From contig JALIRH010000038.1 of the NCBI GenBank assembly GCA_023055505.1, positions 5,402,327 to 5,466,326 of the forward strand: DNA of 64,000 nt, given 5' to 3'. The notes beneath the pieces are model-generated. The model did no database searches. It had not been told where the DNA came from and saw only the letters and a list, made by a program, of their open reading frames with translations. The translations under genes were made by a program, and so were the position numbers. Origin of the DNA: Callipepla californica brunnescens (taxonomy: Eukaryota; Chordata; Aves; Galliformes; Odontophoridae). Shown one piece after another: positions 1 through 13,334 of the stretch. Each line of letters starts with the position of its first letter. Within the stretch, counting starts at the first letter, position 1.

Positions 1-3000
1 CAGATGCAGAGGCAATTTGTCTTTGGTCTGATTTCTTCAGATACCGTGATTTCCGTTTCTTTATAGCTCAGGTCCAAAGCCTGCCTGAAGACAAGTGATA
101 ATATCCAAGCTCTCATCTCATATCTCCCTTTCTCTTCACATACCCATTACCCTGCCCCTGCCCACAGCCTTCACAAGCGCAGGCTGGTGACTTCTAGTTC
201 AGGCTGGATAAGTCAGAACTTTCAGATGTGAATGCAATGCATAATATAAGAAGCTGCCTGTTATCTCTGCACATGCTGAGGTCCAAACCAATTAAATTTC
301 TGTTGTTCACACTTAGAGCTTTGAACCAGACAGCTATCCCTTCTTTTATATAGTCATAGCTTTGGTTTTGGCTATATTTGCTAATGCCTGCTGTGGACAA
401 TCTCAGGCTCACTGACCATCCAGAACAGGCAGACGATTATATTTGCATTGTTAAATAAAAACAGGCCAGGGGGTGAACCTAACCAACTGATCATTACTCA
501 TCCACTGTGCTGAACTGTCAAATTGCTCACTGTTTTGAATGTCTCTCCAAGACACTTATGCTAACACTGGGGATAGGTCTAAGTAGCACGGATACCAAAC
601 AATTCTTAGATACATGGTGTGGTTTTTAATCCTCTATTAATCAGAAATATAGACATGGCCACATGCACTGCTGTTCCAGCCTAATCCTTGCACATATTGT
701 TTCCCTATGTTCAAATCATGGCACAAAGGATGATTCATATGTATGTGTCATTCCACTGTGGATTCAGGACATGTCCAACACAGGCAGACAGACTGGGGAA
801 CAAGGATGTGCTCTTAAGTTCTGCTGTGTAGATATAACTTTGATGAAATGAGTTCTTTTAACATGAAAAATGGCTATTGATTTACTTGTTCAAAACAACA
901 AAGGGAAACATTTCTTATTTTAAATATTCTGAAAATTTGAGTGATCTTCATAAATGTTTTCTCTAAAGTGAAATCAATCTAGTGTTTTCTCACAAAATAA
1001 AAAAGATGCAGACTTGTCTTGTTCTCCATTCTTATTCTAAAGGCTATTCAGCACTTCTTTTTTTGCATGGGAAAGTGATTAACGTTCCATGTTTCAATAA
1101 TGCATTAATATTCATACATGAAGATACCTTAAAGTAATACAAGGCATCAAGTTGACCTTTTGTCAGAAACTGAATTTCTCTTCCATTCTACGCTCATGGG
1201 GTATGGACATAAGGAACAAAAACTCCTTAACTTTCCTTGTAGCTGTGAGGAAAGTTTTGAGGGGTCAGGGGTACTGCAAAGAAGCACAGTAAAAATATGA
1301 AATTCCATCCCATTACTGGTATTCAGAGCAATAGGAGTATCCTATGCTACTTTTTTTTTCTTTTTTCTTTTAACAGTTGTTTAGGAAATGGTTGCCTCTA
1401 TAACCTCAGCTCCTGGAATCCAGTGATTAGAGCAGATGCTAAATTTTCATTTCTCATTAAGCAAATTTACATCCATCACAACTGAGGGAGAGCTTAAAAA
1501 CCTGAATTAACAATTCCAATCAGCCAAAAAAACACCCTAAAAGTTGTGATTTCCTTAGGTTGGAGTCACAATTTCTGAATGTTTCTGTAGGATTAGAGTA
1601 CAATAAAATCACACAAACTGGGTTATACTCCCATATGACAGTTTTATATTTCCAAAGACTACGGATTGAATATCAGAGCTTAGCCATTATAGAAATAACC
1701 AGATAAAGTGTCTATGCTTTATTGAAGTATATGTGCATATTCCCGACACGAACACAACAAATTGTTCACAGTGATGTAGAACTCAAAGCTGAATAGGCAG
1801 AATGGAAGAACAGCAAAATGTGAGCAAGACAGTTTCAGTGACTGACATATTTATTACCTTTAGCTCAAAGCTGTTCTCCTTAGACATCCTGAATGATGTG
1901 CACTTATCACTTTTTTTGTGCTATTAGCATATCTACAAGAAACACAAGCTACTGTGTGACTAAAAAGCCCAGAAACAGTTTTAATTTTCAAATGAGAAAG
2001 ATGAGGAACTAGTCTGGTCAGTCTCTTTAGCTTCAGTGGACAGCACATCTGTGTTCTATCTGAACACCATCTCCAGCCTCCCTTCCTTTACTTTCCATAG
2101 CATCCTGCACCTTAGTCTTTCTTCAGTTTTCTAATGTTCTCCTCTTAGGAAGCAAGCAAGCAAACAAAATCTAGCAACTTAAAGACCCTTTAATCAGTTT
2201 TCACTAACCACACAAAAATACAGACATGCACAAATTAAAGTGACTATACTCATTACCTTGCTCATTTTATTCAGCTTTAAAATGCAAATACCTCTCGTGT
2301 AGACTATGGCAGCTATTCAATGCCAGTGCACCAATGCTTCTGCTAAATAATGCTAAAAACTTCCTCCCCTGAAGAGGAATATAATTGTCAAGTAAGGAAT
2401 AACAAAACTTCCAGTGAGTAAACATGATAGATTTTAGAAGGTAGAATGCACTTCCGTTGAAATATGGCATAGATAGAAAGAACAGATTTAAAACTATTTG
2501 GAGAAGTGTCTTCAACTAATTAGAGAATAAAAAAATGATGGAAAAATATTTTTAGATCTGACTGAAAAGGTTACTTCTACAAAAATGTTTTTACTGCTCT
2601 TTATAAATAACCAGTCAAACAAAGACAAAACTATTATTTTAGCATACAATGTAATAGTCAATTTAATATGTTTTTTTTTTTTTATTCTAGTTTTCTCATC
2701 CCAATTCTGACCAAACCAGATGGATTGTACAGTATTCATAAAGAACTTATTTTCAACCTTCACAACATTTTTCAGAGGGCTATTTTCTATTAACACCTCA
2801 GCTTTTGCTCAGAAATCATGCTAAAATCCTTTTCAGTGGGATAAAGCTCAGAAAGAATGCCACTTGAAATCTGTGATTACTAAAAGAAGGAAGAAAAGGA
2901 AAAAATCATCCTACTGATACTTAAGCCTTGATGAAAATACACTTATACCTAATTAACTACCTTTATCTTCATTTGCACCTGGAAATGCTATAGAGAAATA

Positions 3001-5498
3001 GCACAATTCTCTATATAAAACCATCCCTTTAACTGAAGACTGAAAGTAAAATGACATTCACACATGCAACCTATCTTATAATGAATACTAGTTAGAATTT
3101 ACAGTTAGTGGCATTTCATCCTTTTTTTTTTCCCCTTTTTTAAAAATGTAATTGATGAAAAATTATCTTTAATGGGAAGCTGAAATATCTTACATTGTTT
3201 ATTTCAGACAGAGTGTCTTCATAGATAAATATCAACTGAAAAAAAAAATATTGGCACTTCTCAATCTGAATGCTCAAAGTAATAGCACAAAAGAGGAGGC
3301 TAACATTGTAGCTAATTATTTCTGACAGGTGCTCTGCCAGGCACCACATAAGAGAAGCTAGGTGATTGCTAATAGAGTACTCGGGGACTCTGATCTTGAC
3401 ACAAGAGGAATCATGGAGTTGGTGACCTTTCTCAGTGGGTTACGATAGTTCCACTGTTACAAGATATCTCTGTTGTAGGGCTGATGTTTTCATAATCACA
3501 AATTTTGAGGGAACTGTATGACCTGCCATGACCTCTAGAAAAGCACACATAATAGAGACAAAGGATTCATAGTGTGCTATTAAGAGAAGGTTATAACATT
3601 ATCAGAATGAAAGGAGAAATAAAATCTGGCTTAAATTGAATCAGATTAACCTGTGTTTGCTTGAGCATATGTACATGTGTTATATATGGTTACATGTATA
3701 GGAAATAACCCTTATTGTAATTCATAGATTCATACATCTGGAATTTTAGTAAAGATAAATTAAATATCAAGATCTTATTCTAAGCTACAAATAATTAAAC
3801 TTGAATAATGAGAACTACAACTGCTATCTTAAAATGGGGTTTATAAAATGAAAAAATAATTAATAGCTACAAGATCCCAACCAAAAAAATGTCCAATTGT
3901 GACTGTTTTATTATAGACCAATTGAATAATACAAGGTTGGTTCATTTTTACATTCCAAATAGACCACAGAGTTTTCGTTACTGTCCATGTGCTGTGAGTA
4001 TGCACAAACATAAGAAAATCAGTAACTTCCTATTTTATTTGAAGGACGCTTAAAGCAATGACACCAGAACAGAAATAAATTCTTGAAATGATATGTAGCA
4101 TTGATCCATTTGATAGCTCTGTTACAACAATGGAAATACACAGCAGACTACTAATGTTGGAATCTTAAAAAGACTTTTATAAAATGATCCTGTTGAATAG
4201 GAAAAACATGTAGACCAAAAGTTAGAGAGTCCAGAATGGACAGGTCCAGGTAGGTCTTAGCTTCTGTTCTTCTGTAGACAGATGGTTTCTCGAGTCTGGA
4301 CAACTCAGTCTTCTCAGATAGAGAAGACACACTCAGATACACTTGAATCAAGTAAATAAGACACAATTTTCTCTGAAAGACAAGGCAGATAGTAATTCAC
4401 TTAGTACATCCACTTAGGAACTCAAAACTGAAACCTAGAAGACTTAAACATTTTATGTGTGAAATTCCTTATGCTACAAATTTAAATATTGCCCAATCTG
4501 TTTCACGCAAAACTTATAATTTTGTTTAAATAATAACCTGACAAATGCAACAGAAGTTTCATTGGGGTTTTCTAAGTGCTAAATTAGCTCCTTGCCCTTT
4601 ACTTAACTCAGTGACATGTTTTGATGTATGCCAGTTATTTTTAATGTGAAGTGTGGAGATTCTCTGGAAATTTACGTTTGCAGACTCCAAACATGGTAGA
4701 TAGAGAGAAGTGTAGCTTGAACATACACAGTTTACATCCTGAAGTACATAGATACAAAATAAATGGCATAAATGGTAGCATCAAGTATCAGAAATCTTCA
4801 AAGCTAAAATTTTACTGACAAATACCATCTCCCCTTTTTGATCTAGCTCATCTTTCCCCTACAATTGATATGCCTTCTAGGTCTGCAGTTGTGAATGACT
4901 CACCTAGTTTCCTTAGAAGGGAGAACTCTAAAAGTCTGTACCCATCAAAAGATTTAGACTCAACATAGAGAACTTATTAGCTCCCTAGAATGCATTATAA
5001 AGATTACAGATTAGGACAATGTGAATCAACCTTTGTTCATCATTTTTACACTTGAAAAAAAGAAAAACAACATTGCTACTTTGGAAGGGATTTAAAAGAT
5101 TAGTAAAGAAAATTATATTCCATCAAAGTATACACACTTTTATGTGTTTAGCCTTAAAGAAAACAGCAGGTGCTATTGCAGTCAGAGTAATTTGGCTTTA
5201 AAATGAAGGACAAGGTAAGTATAGGTAACTAAGTTATATTTGTGACCTCATGAATGCATAATCTTAAAGTGTGAATGCTGCTAAAGGAAGAAAACTCACC
5301 GTATTTGAAAGACTAAAATTAAAAAAACAATGGTCACATATTTAGTAGATCATGGAAATGGAGCTCCAAATACCCATTTTTTATTGGGATTTTCAGGAGC
5401 AGCCACCTTTGTCCAGACTGAATCATACTGGCTTCCACATGGATCAAATTTGTGCCTGCTAGATAAATACCGGATCTACCAATAGCACATTCTGTGGC
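1..5498. other. AT-rich non-coding stretch, no gene seen
   Basis: I see no coding region, RNA gene or recognisable transposon. All open frames are under 100 codons and lack family motifs. There are short homopolymers, such as a T run near 2671-2683 and T-rich sequence near 3120-3140. It reads as intergenic or deep intronic avian DNA. Confidence 0.6.
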
Positions 5499-5790
5499 CA
5501 TAGAATCATAGAATCATTAAACTGCTTAGGTTGGAAGGAACCATAAAAATAATATGGCTCCAACTCTTCTGCTAAGGACAGGGAACATTTAGTTTTGGTC
5601 TCAAAGCACCAATCAACCTGGCCTTGAACAGCACCAGAGAGGGGACATGAACAAATTCTCTGAGCAACCTGGTGTTTCTCCATCTTCCTAATAATTTCTT
5701 CCTTATGTCTAATCTATATATTCTTTCATTTATTTTATAATCATTACTTCTTGTTCTGCAGGTCCTAGTAAAATCTTTAAATTTTTGTCA
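5499..5790 (-). mobile_element. CR1 LINE 3'-end fragment (minus strand)
   Basis: The + strand starts with CATAGAATCATAGAATCATT, the reverse complement of the short repeated 3' tail that ends CR1 elements. It continues into the usual CR1 3' region read backwards, with recognisable phrases such as TTGGAAGGAACC near the tail and a C/T-rich part further in. The element therefore lies on the minus strand with its 3' end at 5499. It is 5'-truncated, as most avian CR1 copies are, and its frame is broken. The 5' boundary near 5790 is approximate. Confidence 0.85.
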
Positions 5791-7424
5791 CGACAGATCA
5801 TTCAGAAGTTTGGAGTGATGATGTTACAGTCCATTCCTATTAAATCTGCAGCCTGGCAATATAATCTTAACTTCGTTAGGGCCTCCAGGGGAAAATGAAT
5901 GACAGATGAGCTTTTTAATTTTGAATTAATAGCTTAAGTTCAACAAAATGCTTTAAAAAAATGTAAGCCTCTGCTTTAATGCTTAACTAAATTGGGAGGC
6001 AAGTTCCTCTCTGGAGTAAAATGAAACCAGATACAGATGCAGTCTCTGTTATGCTACAAAGACTCTAGCAATCTGAGCATTTATCAACATACTGTTCACT
6101 TCAAAACTTGAAATGCGGTAATTGTGGGAACTAGGTTTACCATTAAACAACTATAAGCCTCTTTCAGTCATTGTGTTGATCAGAGTTTAGTGCTGGACTG
6201 CTTCACTAGAGAAGCTAATGTAAGTTGATTTTTCCAGTCTTGCATTCTTCTTGAGGTCTTTGGTTCCTTCATGGAAAGCTTATGAAAATGTGTTTTACAG
6301 ACATTTATGTGTGCTTAGCTCAGACACTCACTTATCATACAGTGCTTTCAATCTCAGTAGCTCCATTCTGATGGTAGGGACATCCTATGACATGGAAAGC
6401 ACACTTCATCAGATACTGCAAATGCAGGACCAACAGCATTCCTTCACTTTCTCACCTCAACTAATTTTTTGTACAGGGAGTAGAAATATCACTCCACCGT
6501 TACTGAAAGATTAGAGGAATCGCCTGCTTGCATTTGTCAGCATAATAATATATCAGTTTAAGCATTTGAAGATTTGATCTGATGAGGAAGAATTGTATAA
6601 CAAGATAAAAGAAGCTCTAAACAAGAAAGCTAAAAACCTCTTTTTAAAGTTCTCATACCTTTTGGGCTATTGGAACAGATTTGATAAAATCCTTTCAGCT
6701 TGATGAAGAGACAATATTCTACAACAGACCTGGTAACAGATGTTTACTAATCACTGATACTTTTTGCATATTTAAAAGAGGAAATGGCTTTTAGAGGCAC
6801 CACTGATGTAATTATAAGATACAGAAACCATGCAAAGGTTTACTGAAACAAAATCTAACCTGGGAATAAATGTTAAAGCTGCTGTAGTTTTGAATCAAGA
6901 ACTTGACTGTACTTCAGTTAACTTCTTTAAAAGTCAAATTATATATAAATAATAAAAAATATATTTTTTAAACACACTGTTTCCTTCACTTTGCTCAAAC
7001 TTTCAGATCTGTTTTGAATTTTCTATTCTAGAAAACAGACGCCTCAAAGGAAATGTGGCTTCATTCAAATGCAGTCGTTTCAAACAATGCTTCCTTAAAA
7101 GAAAATCTGATTATAATAGGATAATGTTATATACTTTGGAAGAAGACACAACTCAAAATGGTACCATCAACATGTTCAATTAAAGCAGAACAGAAATTTC
7201 TCACACTCTGCATAACCTTATATAGGCTGTCTAGATAACAGTTAGGGACTTTCACTATCAGATTTGAGTTAGGGAAATCAGATGGCTTTTGAGACCTGCT
7301 GTACCTACTCACTTTGAAAAAGAAAGTGAGGTCTAATATTTTTATAAAAGAAGCACCAACTGGTACTGCACTGCTGTATAAAACCCCCACCCCACACCTT
7401 CCCCTCCCAGAATTCTCCATTCAG
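5791..7424. other. Non-coding stretch, nothing recognised
   Basis: AT-rich sequence between two CR1 fragments. The longest frames (about 87-97 codons) show no domain, biased codon use or splice context. I see no repeat family here. Confidence 0.5.
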
Positions 7425-7900
7425 CTTTGGTGCCCCTGACAAAAGAAGGACATAGAGATGTTGCAGTGAGTCCTAAGGAGAACAGTAAGGATTATCAGAG
7501 GGCTGGAACACCTCTCTTTTGAAGACAGGCGGGGGAGTTGTTGTTTAGCATGGAGAAGAAAAGGCTTCAGGGAGACCTCATAGAAGCCTTCAAGCACTTA
7601 CTTAAAGGGGGCCGACAAGAAAGATGGGAACTCTATCAGAGAGCATAGTGGTAGGACAAGGAGTAACAGTTTCAAACTACAAGAGATTAGATTTAGATTA
7701 GAAATTAGGAAGAAATTATTTACTATGAGAGTGGTGAGGCAATGGATGAGATTGCTCCCAGAAGTTATGCAAGGTCCATCTCTGAAGGCCAGGTTGGATG
7801 GGGGGTCAGGCAACAAGGTCTTGTGCAAGCCATTCCTGCCTGTGACAGGGGGGTTGGAGCTAGATGGTCTTCATCTCAAACTGTTCTGTGGATCTATGTT
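7425..7900 (+). mobile_element. CR1 LINE 3'-region fragment (plus strand)
   Basis: This is the typical 3' half of a CR1 element: a GAGGGCTGGAACACCTCTC-like phrase, then AGACCTCATAGAAGCCTTCAAG, then the run toward GGTTGGAGCTAGATGGTCTTC near the 3' end. It encodes the decayed C-terminal part of the CR1 reverse-transcriptase protein plus the 3' UTR. The frame is interrupted. It is 5'-truncated and the final tail repeat is worn away. Frames on either strand here are remnants of the element, not genes. Confidence 0.88.
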
Positions 7901-8817
7901 TCCATGACACTGACTAAGAAAGTGATTGGTTTTGTTTTGTTTTGTTTCTGGAAACAGGCAACAGTTTAACTTAGCCATACACCCGCTTACAAAGGAGACT
8001 GAAGACATTATCCTGGCAATTGCCTGTTCCTTGAAGGAGTCCAGTGTTTCCTCAGCATTTTCTAACTAGAACATTTTAGAGCTTCTTATCTCCTAGATAT
8101 TCAGCCATGGATTTATATTATTCTAGTCTGACTCCCCCTTCCTAAAGTCAGAAATAACTCGAAATTGCCTGATTTGAAAAATAATTGATGAAACTCTCCT
8201 CATCAAGTATTTTGTGACTGATAGGTAACAGCAAGACTGACAGATACACAAAATGTGGAACTCTTCTAGAAGAGTGATGCTTAATCTTTTTAATAAAAAA
8301 TAGCATTCAAACTATCAGACTATCTTAACAGAAGAATTTCTGGCATGTCAGAACATGAATGCACCTATTGAGAAAATGCACTTTGCAATGAATAATGTCT
8401 GGAGTAAGGACAAAAAGAAATTGTTAGTAGGAGATACAGCAAAAACTGTAGTAGTCTTCACAGAAGTCTGCATAGCAACAACTGAATTCTGCAACTAGCT
8501 GTGTGGAGCTGAATCATATACATAAAAAAATATTCATAATGTCTATGGAAGGATTATATTTTCTTAAGATTTAACAAACTCTTGAATGTTTTTGATGGTA
8601 GAAAGTTATACCAGCTTTCAAAATTCTACAGTTTTCCATTTGCTTATAGAGAAAAATGTCATATAGCTTTCATGTCTTATCAGTAGGTAAAATACTGATT
8701 TGCATCTCAATAAGAATTGATTCATATTTCTCCTTTTAAAACATTATTCATGTTATGAGTGTTACTAAACAAATCTTCCAAATCAACTTATATACTAGAG
8801 AAGCAAGTGATTCTTGA
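7901..8817. other. Non-coding stretch, nothing recognised
   Basis: AT-rich spacer with a short (TTTTG)n run near 7928-7948. No gene or repeat family recognised. Confidence 0.5.
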
Positions 8818-9548
8818 GAGGTGCTGCTGACTCCCTTGAGGGCAGAGAGGCCTTGCAGTGAGATCTTGGCAAATTAAAGACTTAGGCAATCACCAACCAC
8901 ATGGAGTTTAAAAAGCACAAGATTCTGCACCTGGAATGGGATAACCCTGGGGACACAGGAGGCTGGAGAACAGCAGCATGGAAAGAGATCTGTGAGTTCT
9001 GGCTGACAGCAGGTTGAATGTGGGTCAGCAGTGTGCCCTGGTAGCCAAAAGGACCAACTATGTCCTGGGTTACATCAAGCCCACCCGTCAGAGAGCAAGG
9101 ATAGGGACTGCCCCACTCTGCTCTGCGTTGTTCAGCCTCACCTTGAGCACCGGGCACAGGTTTGGGCACCACAGCATAAGGACATAAAGCTATTAGAGAG
9201 CACCCAAAATAGAACTATGAAGATGGTGAAGGGTCTACAGGGCAAGAAGTATGAGGAGCTTCTTAGATCCCTTTGTTTGTTCAGCCCAGAGTGGAGCAGA
9301 CTAAGGGGAGGTCTCAAGGCAGCCTACACCTCCTCATGAAGGGAGTGGAGGAGCAGTCACTAATCTCTTCTCAGTCAGGTTGGGGACAGGGAAAAGATTC
9401 TTTGTCTTAAGAGTGTTTGGGCACTGGAACAGACTCCCCAGGGCAGTCAAAGCCCCAAAACTGAAGGAGTTCAAGAAGTGCTTGGACAGCACTCAGAAAT
9501 GTGTTTTGATTTTTCGGTAGTCCTGTGTGGAACCAGATGAGGTTCCAG
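8818..9548 (+). mobile_element. CR1 LINE fragment, 3' portion (plus strand)
   Basis: The sequence starts within the CR1 ORF2 C-terminal region (GATTCTGCACCTGGAATGGG, then TGTGCCCTGGTAGCCAAAAG). It runs through the 3' coding end (GGGCACTGGAACAGACTCCC) to a GTCCTGTGTGGAACCAG 3' UTR motif. Frames of 96-102 codons here are decayed CR1 ORF2. The expected 3' tail is missing: the element stops at TA (9549-9550), where a mariner-like end begins. The mariner may have inserted here, or the CR1 was already truncated. Confidence 0.88.
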
Positions 9549-9550
9549 TA

Positions 9551-10020
9551 TGAGGGCTGCTTCAAAAGTAATGCCTCCTATCTTATTACGTTGGTGTATG
9601 TTGGTGGTATGTCAGTAGAAGATAAATCTTCCCACCAATATTCCATTAAATTTTTTTTGCTGTGCAAAAAGTGGCAGCAGAGGGGCAGTCTTACAAAATG
9701 GCATCTGACATGGAAATATATACAAAGCAAAGATGCATCGCTGAATTCCTCTATCTGGAAAAAAAAATGCACCCACTGACATTCGTTGATGCTTGTTGAA
9801 CATTTAAGGAGACAAAAAAGTGAATGTGAGCACTGTCAGGTTGTGGATTGTGTGTTTTGGCAGTGGTGAAAATGACATGAAAGACAAACCACATTCCTGA
9901 TAGTCATGAAGATTTTTTAGGAGCATGGCATGAAGGCTCTTGCTCATCACTGATGAAGTGCAGAACTATCTACACATAATTACAGACAAAAAGTGTGTTT
10001 TTTGGTACAATGGAAAACTG
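9551..10020 (+). mobile_element. Mariner-type DNA transposon fragment (GalluHop-like), 5' part
   Basis: After a TA dinucleotide, GGGCTGCTTCAAAAGTAATG at 9554-9573 matches the terminal inverted repeat I recall for the galliform mariner family. Downstream is a decayed transposase N-terminal region. A frame near 9760-9800 carries the degraded remnant of the start of the protein (ACCCACTGACATTCGTTGATG on the DNA, equivalent to a PIDIHQ-type motif). Several stops and frame changes make it inactive. The 3' half and second inverted repeat are not seen here. A different copy near 53.75 kb supplies that end. Confidence 0.75.
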
Positions 10021-12309
10021 GTCTTCCCTAAAATTTATGGTAAATATGATAGAACGATAATCTTACATGATAAAGTCTCCCCCCTCGTTATCTGTAACTT
10101 GTGAATCGTAGTTTGACTGCATTGCTTGTCTCATCTCACTAACTTAACTTGGGATATACTGATTAGTTAATTCTATACTAGTGAAAATGTCTTTTCAAAT
10201 TAGTTGATAAGACATGCTCCATCTGGACCATGGCTCACACACACAATTGCAGAGGCTGTGAGTATAGATAATGACAAACAGGTAGGTCTTCCTTTGATCT
10301 TTGGTAAGTATTGAACTTCTTATGTTCTTATGTGATATCTTCAGAAGGTGCAGGGTTCATCTTATCCAGAATTTTGACATCTAAATCATCTAAATTGTCT
10401 CTTTTGCCCAAGGAAGGAACTAATTTCTTCCTTGAAACAGTTCAGCCCATCCTAAAATATTTGGCTCCACAAGGCGTTTATTTCTCTTAATACGTTTCAG
10501 AGGAAATCTAAAAGGTAGTTGAGGTTTCTCTTTCCTAAAAAGTTGCAGAAAGTCAAATGCTCTAACATGCTCTGCTATCTGCAGCACTTTATATTTTGAA
10601 TGACTAATATCCATTATGCTTTTTCTTTTCTTTTTTTTTCCAATTTGAGAAATAAACAAAATGCAGTGAACTTATGGGGTTTTGTCAAAAAAGAAGAGGA
10701 AAGGCCATAAGCTCTGGAGTATTTGGCTCCACAATTATTTATTTATTTCCATGAGAAGTTGATACTGCTGTTTCTAGTGTTTTCCTCTTAGTTAATGAAC
10801 TTGTGATGGAAAGGTGTGTGTAATTAGAGCTGTCAATATTGAATTCTAAATGTGCACTGCAGTATGAATTTAATCTAACTTTCCTTATTCCCAGTCCTCC
10901 CTCTCCATTGCCACTGGGAGAGACTGAAGCACTTGACTGCTGCTGTGGTAAATTGGGTCCTAATAAGTATGATGCTTTACTGCTTCTTGTTTTTGCTAAG
11001 ATACAACTACAGCATTTCAGAAGAACTCACCTGGGCATTAATTCAACAAGAAATGTTGATAGGAGTATTATACTTTCCACATTTTGATATCTCACTGAAT
11101 GACATGCATATAGAGAGGCCTGGCAACTGGTTTATGTCAGTGACTGATGTGCTTGTCATTTCAGCCTCAGATTTGGCTGATTCACCTCTGCTAGGCTTTG
11201 GAATATTATTCTTCTTGGTGTTCCATATCATTTTGCAATTTTAACTGGCAAGAAGAAAAAAATATACAAGATGAGCCTGTGGTAAGAACATTTAAATATT
11301 ATAAGGTACCTTCTTTTTAATGTCAGGAAAGGGGTAATCTCAATGCACGTCACCTCAGTCAGTAACAGCAGGTTTATTCAGAGATGGAGAGGATGTATAG
11401 GTAGGAAATATGCATTTTTAGTGCAATAGATTTGTTCAAGTCATGTGTTTACATCCTTAGGGAACTCAGTCATAACTGATAGAACTGAAAAACAAGATGA
11501 TAAGAGAAACAAAGTGTATCTATAAAAACCTTCTTGTTTAGGATGGACATTTTTATGCTATGTAGAATCATATCAAGGATCAGGATGAATTTGCACTTTA
11601 AGTAGAAATAAGCAATGCTACGAATATTTCATTAGGAACTATGGATGCATAGAGCCATCTTCCACTCTACAGGTTATTTCATTATTTATTACATCAGTTT
11701 CTACATTCAGGAAAGAAAGAAAAACAGATAGAATGAGAAAGAGAATGAGGAAGAGAAGGACAAAGAACAAAGGCCCAATTCATTCTAATAATTAATGCAA
11801 AAATAAGTCTTTTGTTTTGTTTTGAAAAAAACAGCCCCTCCATATGGAAATACCAGCAGATGGTCCCTATTTCTCTGAAATAATTGTGTATAAAATGACC
11901 AGATTGAGGCTTCCTCAATCAGATCATATTCCTGCTACAATATACCACATTTTGAAGCAATGCTTTTCATTCAGCACAGAAATAAAAATACTTTAGAGCC
12001 ATTTAAATCAGTGTTTTGTAGTTTGTTTCAAAAAGATTTCATTACACAGTTTAGTAGGAAGATTTGAAACACATTCCAAATTGTAAAAGGAAGTGTACTT
12101 GGGATTTTGGTTCTCACGCTAACCAAAATCAGCTGCAAATTTGCTATCCATCTCCTCAGCAATATCACACTGTGAGAGCTGAAACAGGTGAAAATTAACC
12201 CTGACTCATACTACTGCACATCCATATTCCTGTCAGCCTGAAAAAACACCTGATTTCCTTCAGCTTATTTCTCCTATGTTGCACTGTAGCGTGCTATGCT
12301 CACTGCTAC
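10021..12309. other. Non-coding stretch, nothing recognised
   Basis: No gene supported. Overlapping frames of 82-103 codons at 10839-11244 have no recognisable domain and low coding character. A short phrase, TATTTGGCTCCACAA, occurs twice about 265 bp apart (near 10456 and 10720), which may be chance or a worn repeat. Confidence 0.5.
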
Positions 12310-13049
12310 TAACAGGCTATCAGAGAGGCATTGCAGAGGAGTAAAGTTGTGGAGTGATAATGGGCTCCACACTAGAGAATCTGCTGCTATTAACATCTCA
12401 CAGCCCTGGAGATGCAGTAGCTGCCAAAAACATAAGCCAGCAGTGTGCACTTGCAGCTCAGAAGGCCAACAGTATCCTGGGCTCCATCAGAAGATGGGTG
12501 GCCATCAGGGAGAGGGAGAGGATTGTCCCTCTCTACTCTACCCTCACAAGGCCTCAGCTGGAGTACTGCATCTAAGTCTGGGGCCTCCAATTCAAGAAAT
12601 ATGTGGAGCTTTTGAAGAGGGTCTAGAGGAAGGCCACAAAGATTATGAGAGGGCTAGAGCACTCCTATGAAGACAGGCTGGGGAGACCTCATTGTGGCCT
12701 TCCAATATTTAAAGAGAGATTATAAACTGGAAGGAAATAAACTTTTTACACAATTAAGTAGCAAGAGGACAAGGAGAAATAGTTTTAAACTAAAGGAGAG
12801 GATATTTAGATTAAACATTAGTGGGAATTCTTTCACAAAGAGTGCGATGAGTTGCTGGAACAGGTTGCCCAGTGAGGTTGTGAACGCCTTGTCCCTGGAG
12901 GTTTTCAAGGCTAGGCTAATTGTGGTCCTGACAGCCTGATCTAGTGTCAGATTTAGTGAGTAGCAATCCTACCCACAGTAGGGGAGCTGTAATTAGATGA
13001 TTCTTGAGGTCCCTTCCATCTCAAGCCATTACATGACTCTATGATTCTA
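12310..13049 (+). mobile_element. CR1 LINE fragment with 3' tail (plus strand)
   Basis: A clear CR1 3' segment: AACAGTATCCTGGGCTCCAT, then GATTGTCCCTCTCTACTCTA, then TGGAACAGGTTGCCCAGTGA, then a 3' UTR ending in CTATGATTCTA. It contains the decayed C terminus of the CR1 ORF2 protein, and frames up to 124 codons on + and 62-66 codons on - are remnants of it. The 5' limit is uncertain by about 100 bp. No full-length CR1 is present. Confidence 0.88.
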
Positions 13050-13247
13050 ACTCACCAATGTCCAGTTACAGAAATAAGACATGGAGCTGGGATAAACTGG
13101 GTTTAGGGGTAGAAGAGAAAACAAAAAATACTTTCTACCGTACATAAAAAACACCATATGCAGTAGATCTGGATATAACGTGGACCAATGAAGAAATAGA
13201 GATGGTGTATAAGCATGTCAAAAAACATAGAAAAATGACCCCAAGTG
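13050..13247. other. Short spacer between CR1 fragments
   Basis: A short stretch of AT-rich sequence separating two CR1 pieces. It may be host DNA or an unrecognised part of an older insertion. Confidence 0.35.
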
Positions 13248-13334
13248 GATCCTGGTCTGGGGAGTTGCTTTGGCAGGGGGGTTGGACTAGGTGATCTCTA
13301 AAGGTCCTTTCCAACTCCTACAATTCTGTGATTG
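13248..13334 (+). mobile_element. CR1 LINE 3' tail fragment (plus strand)
   Basis: A very short CR1 3' end: GGGTTGGACTAGGTGATCTC followed by GGTCCTTTCCAACTCCTACA and ATTCTGTGATTG. This is the 3' UTR only, with no coding part, as expected from strong 5' truncation during target-primed reverse transcription. Confidence 0.85.

Noticed and set aside
12296..12939. Frames of 62-124 codons
   Set aside because: They lie inside a CR1 fragment and are decayed LINE ORF2.
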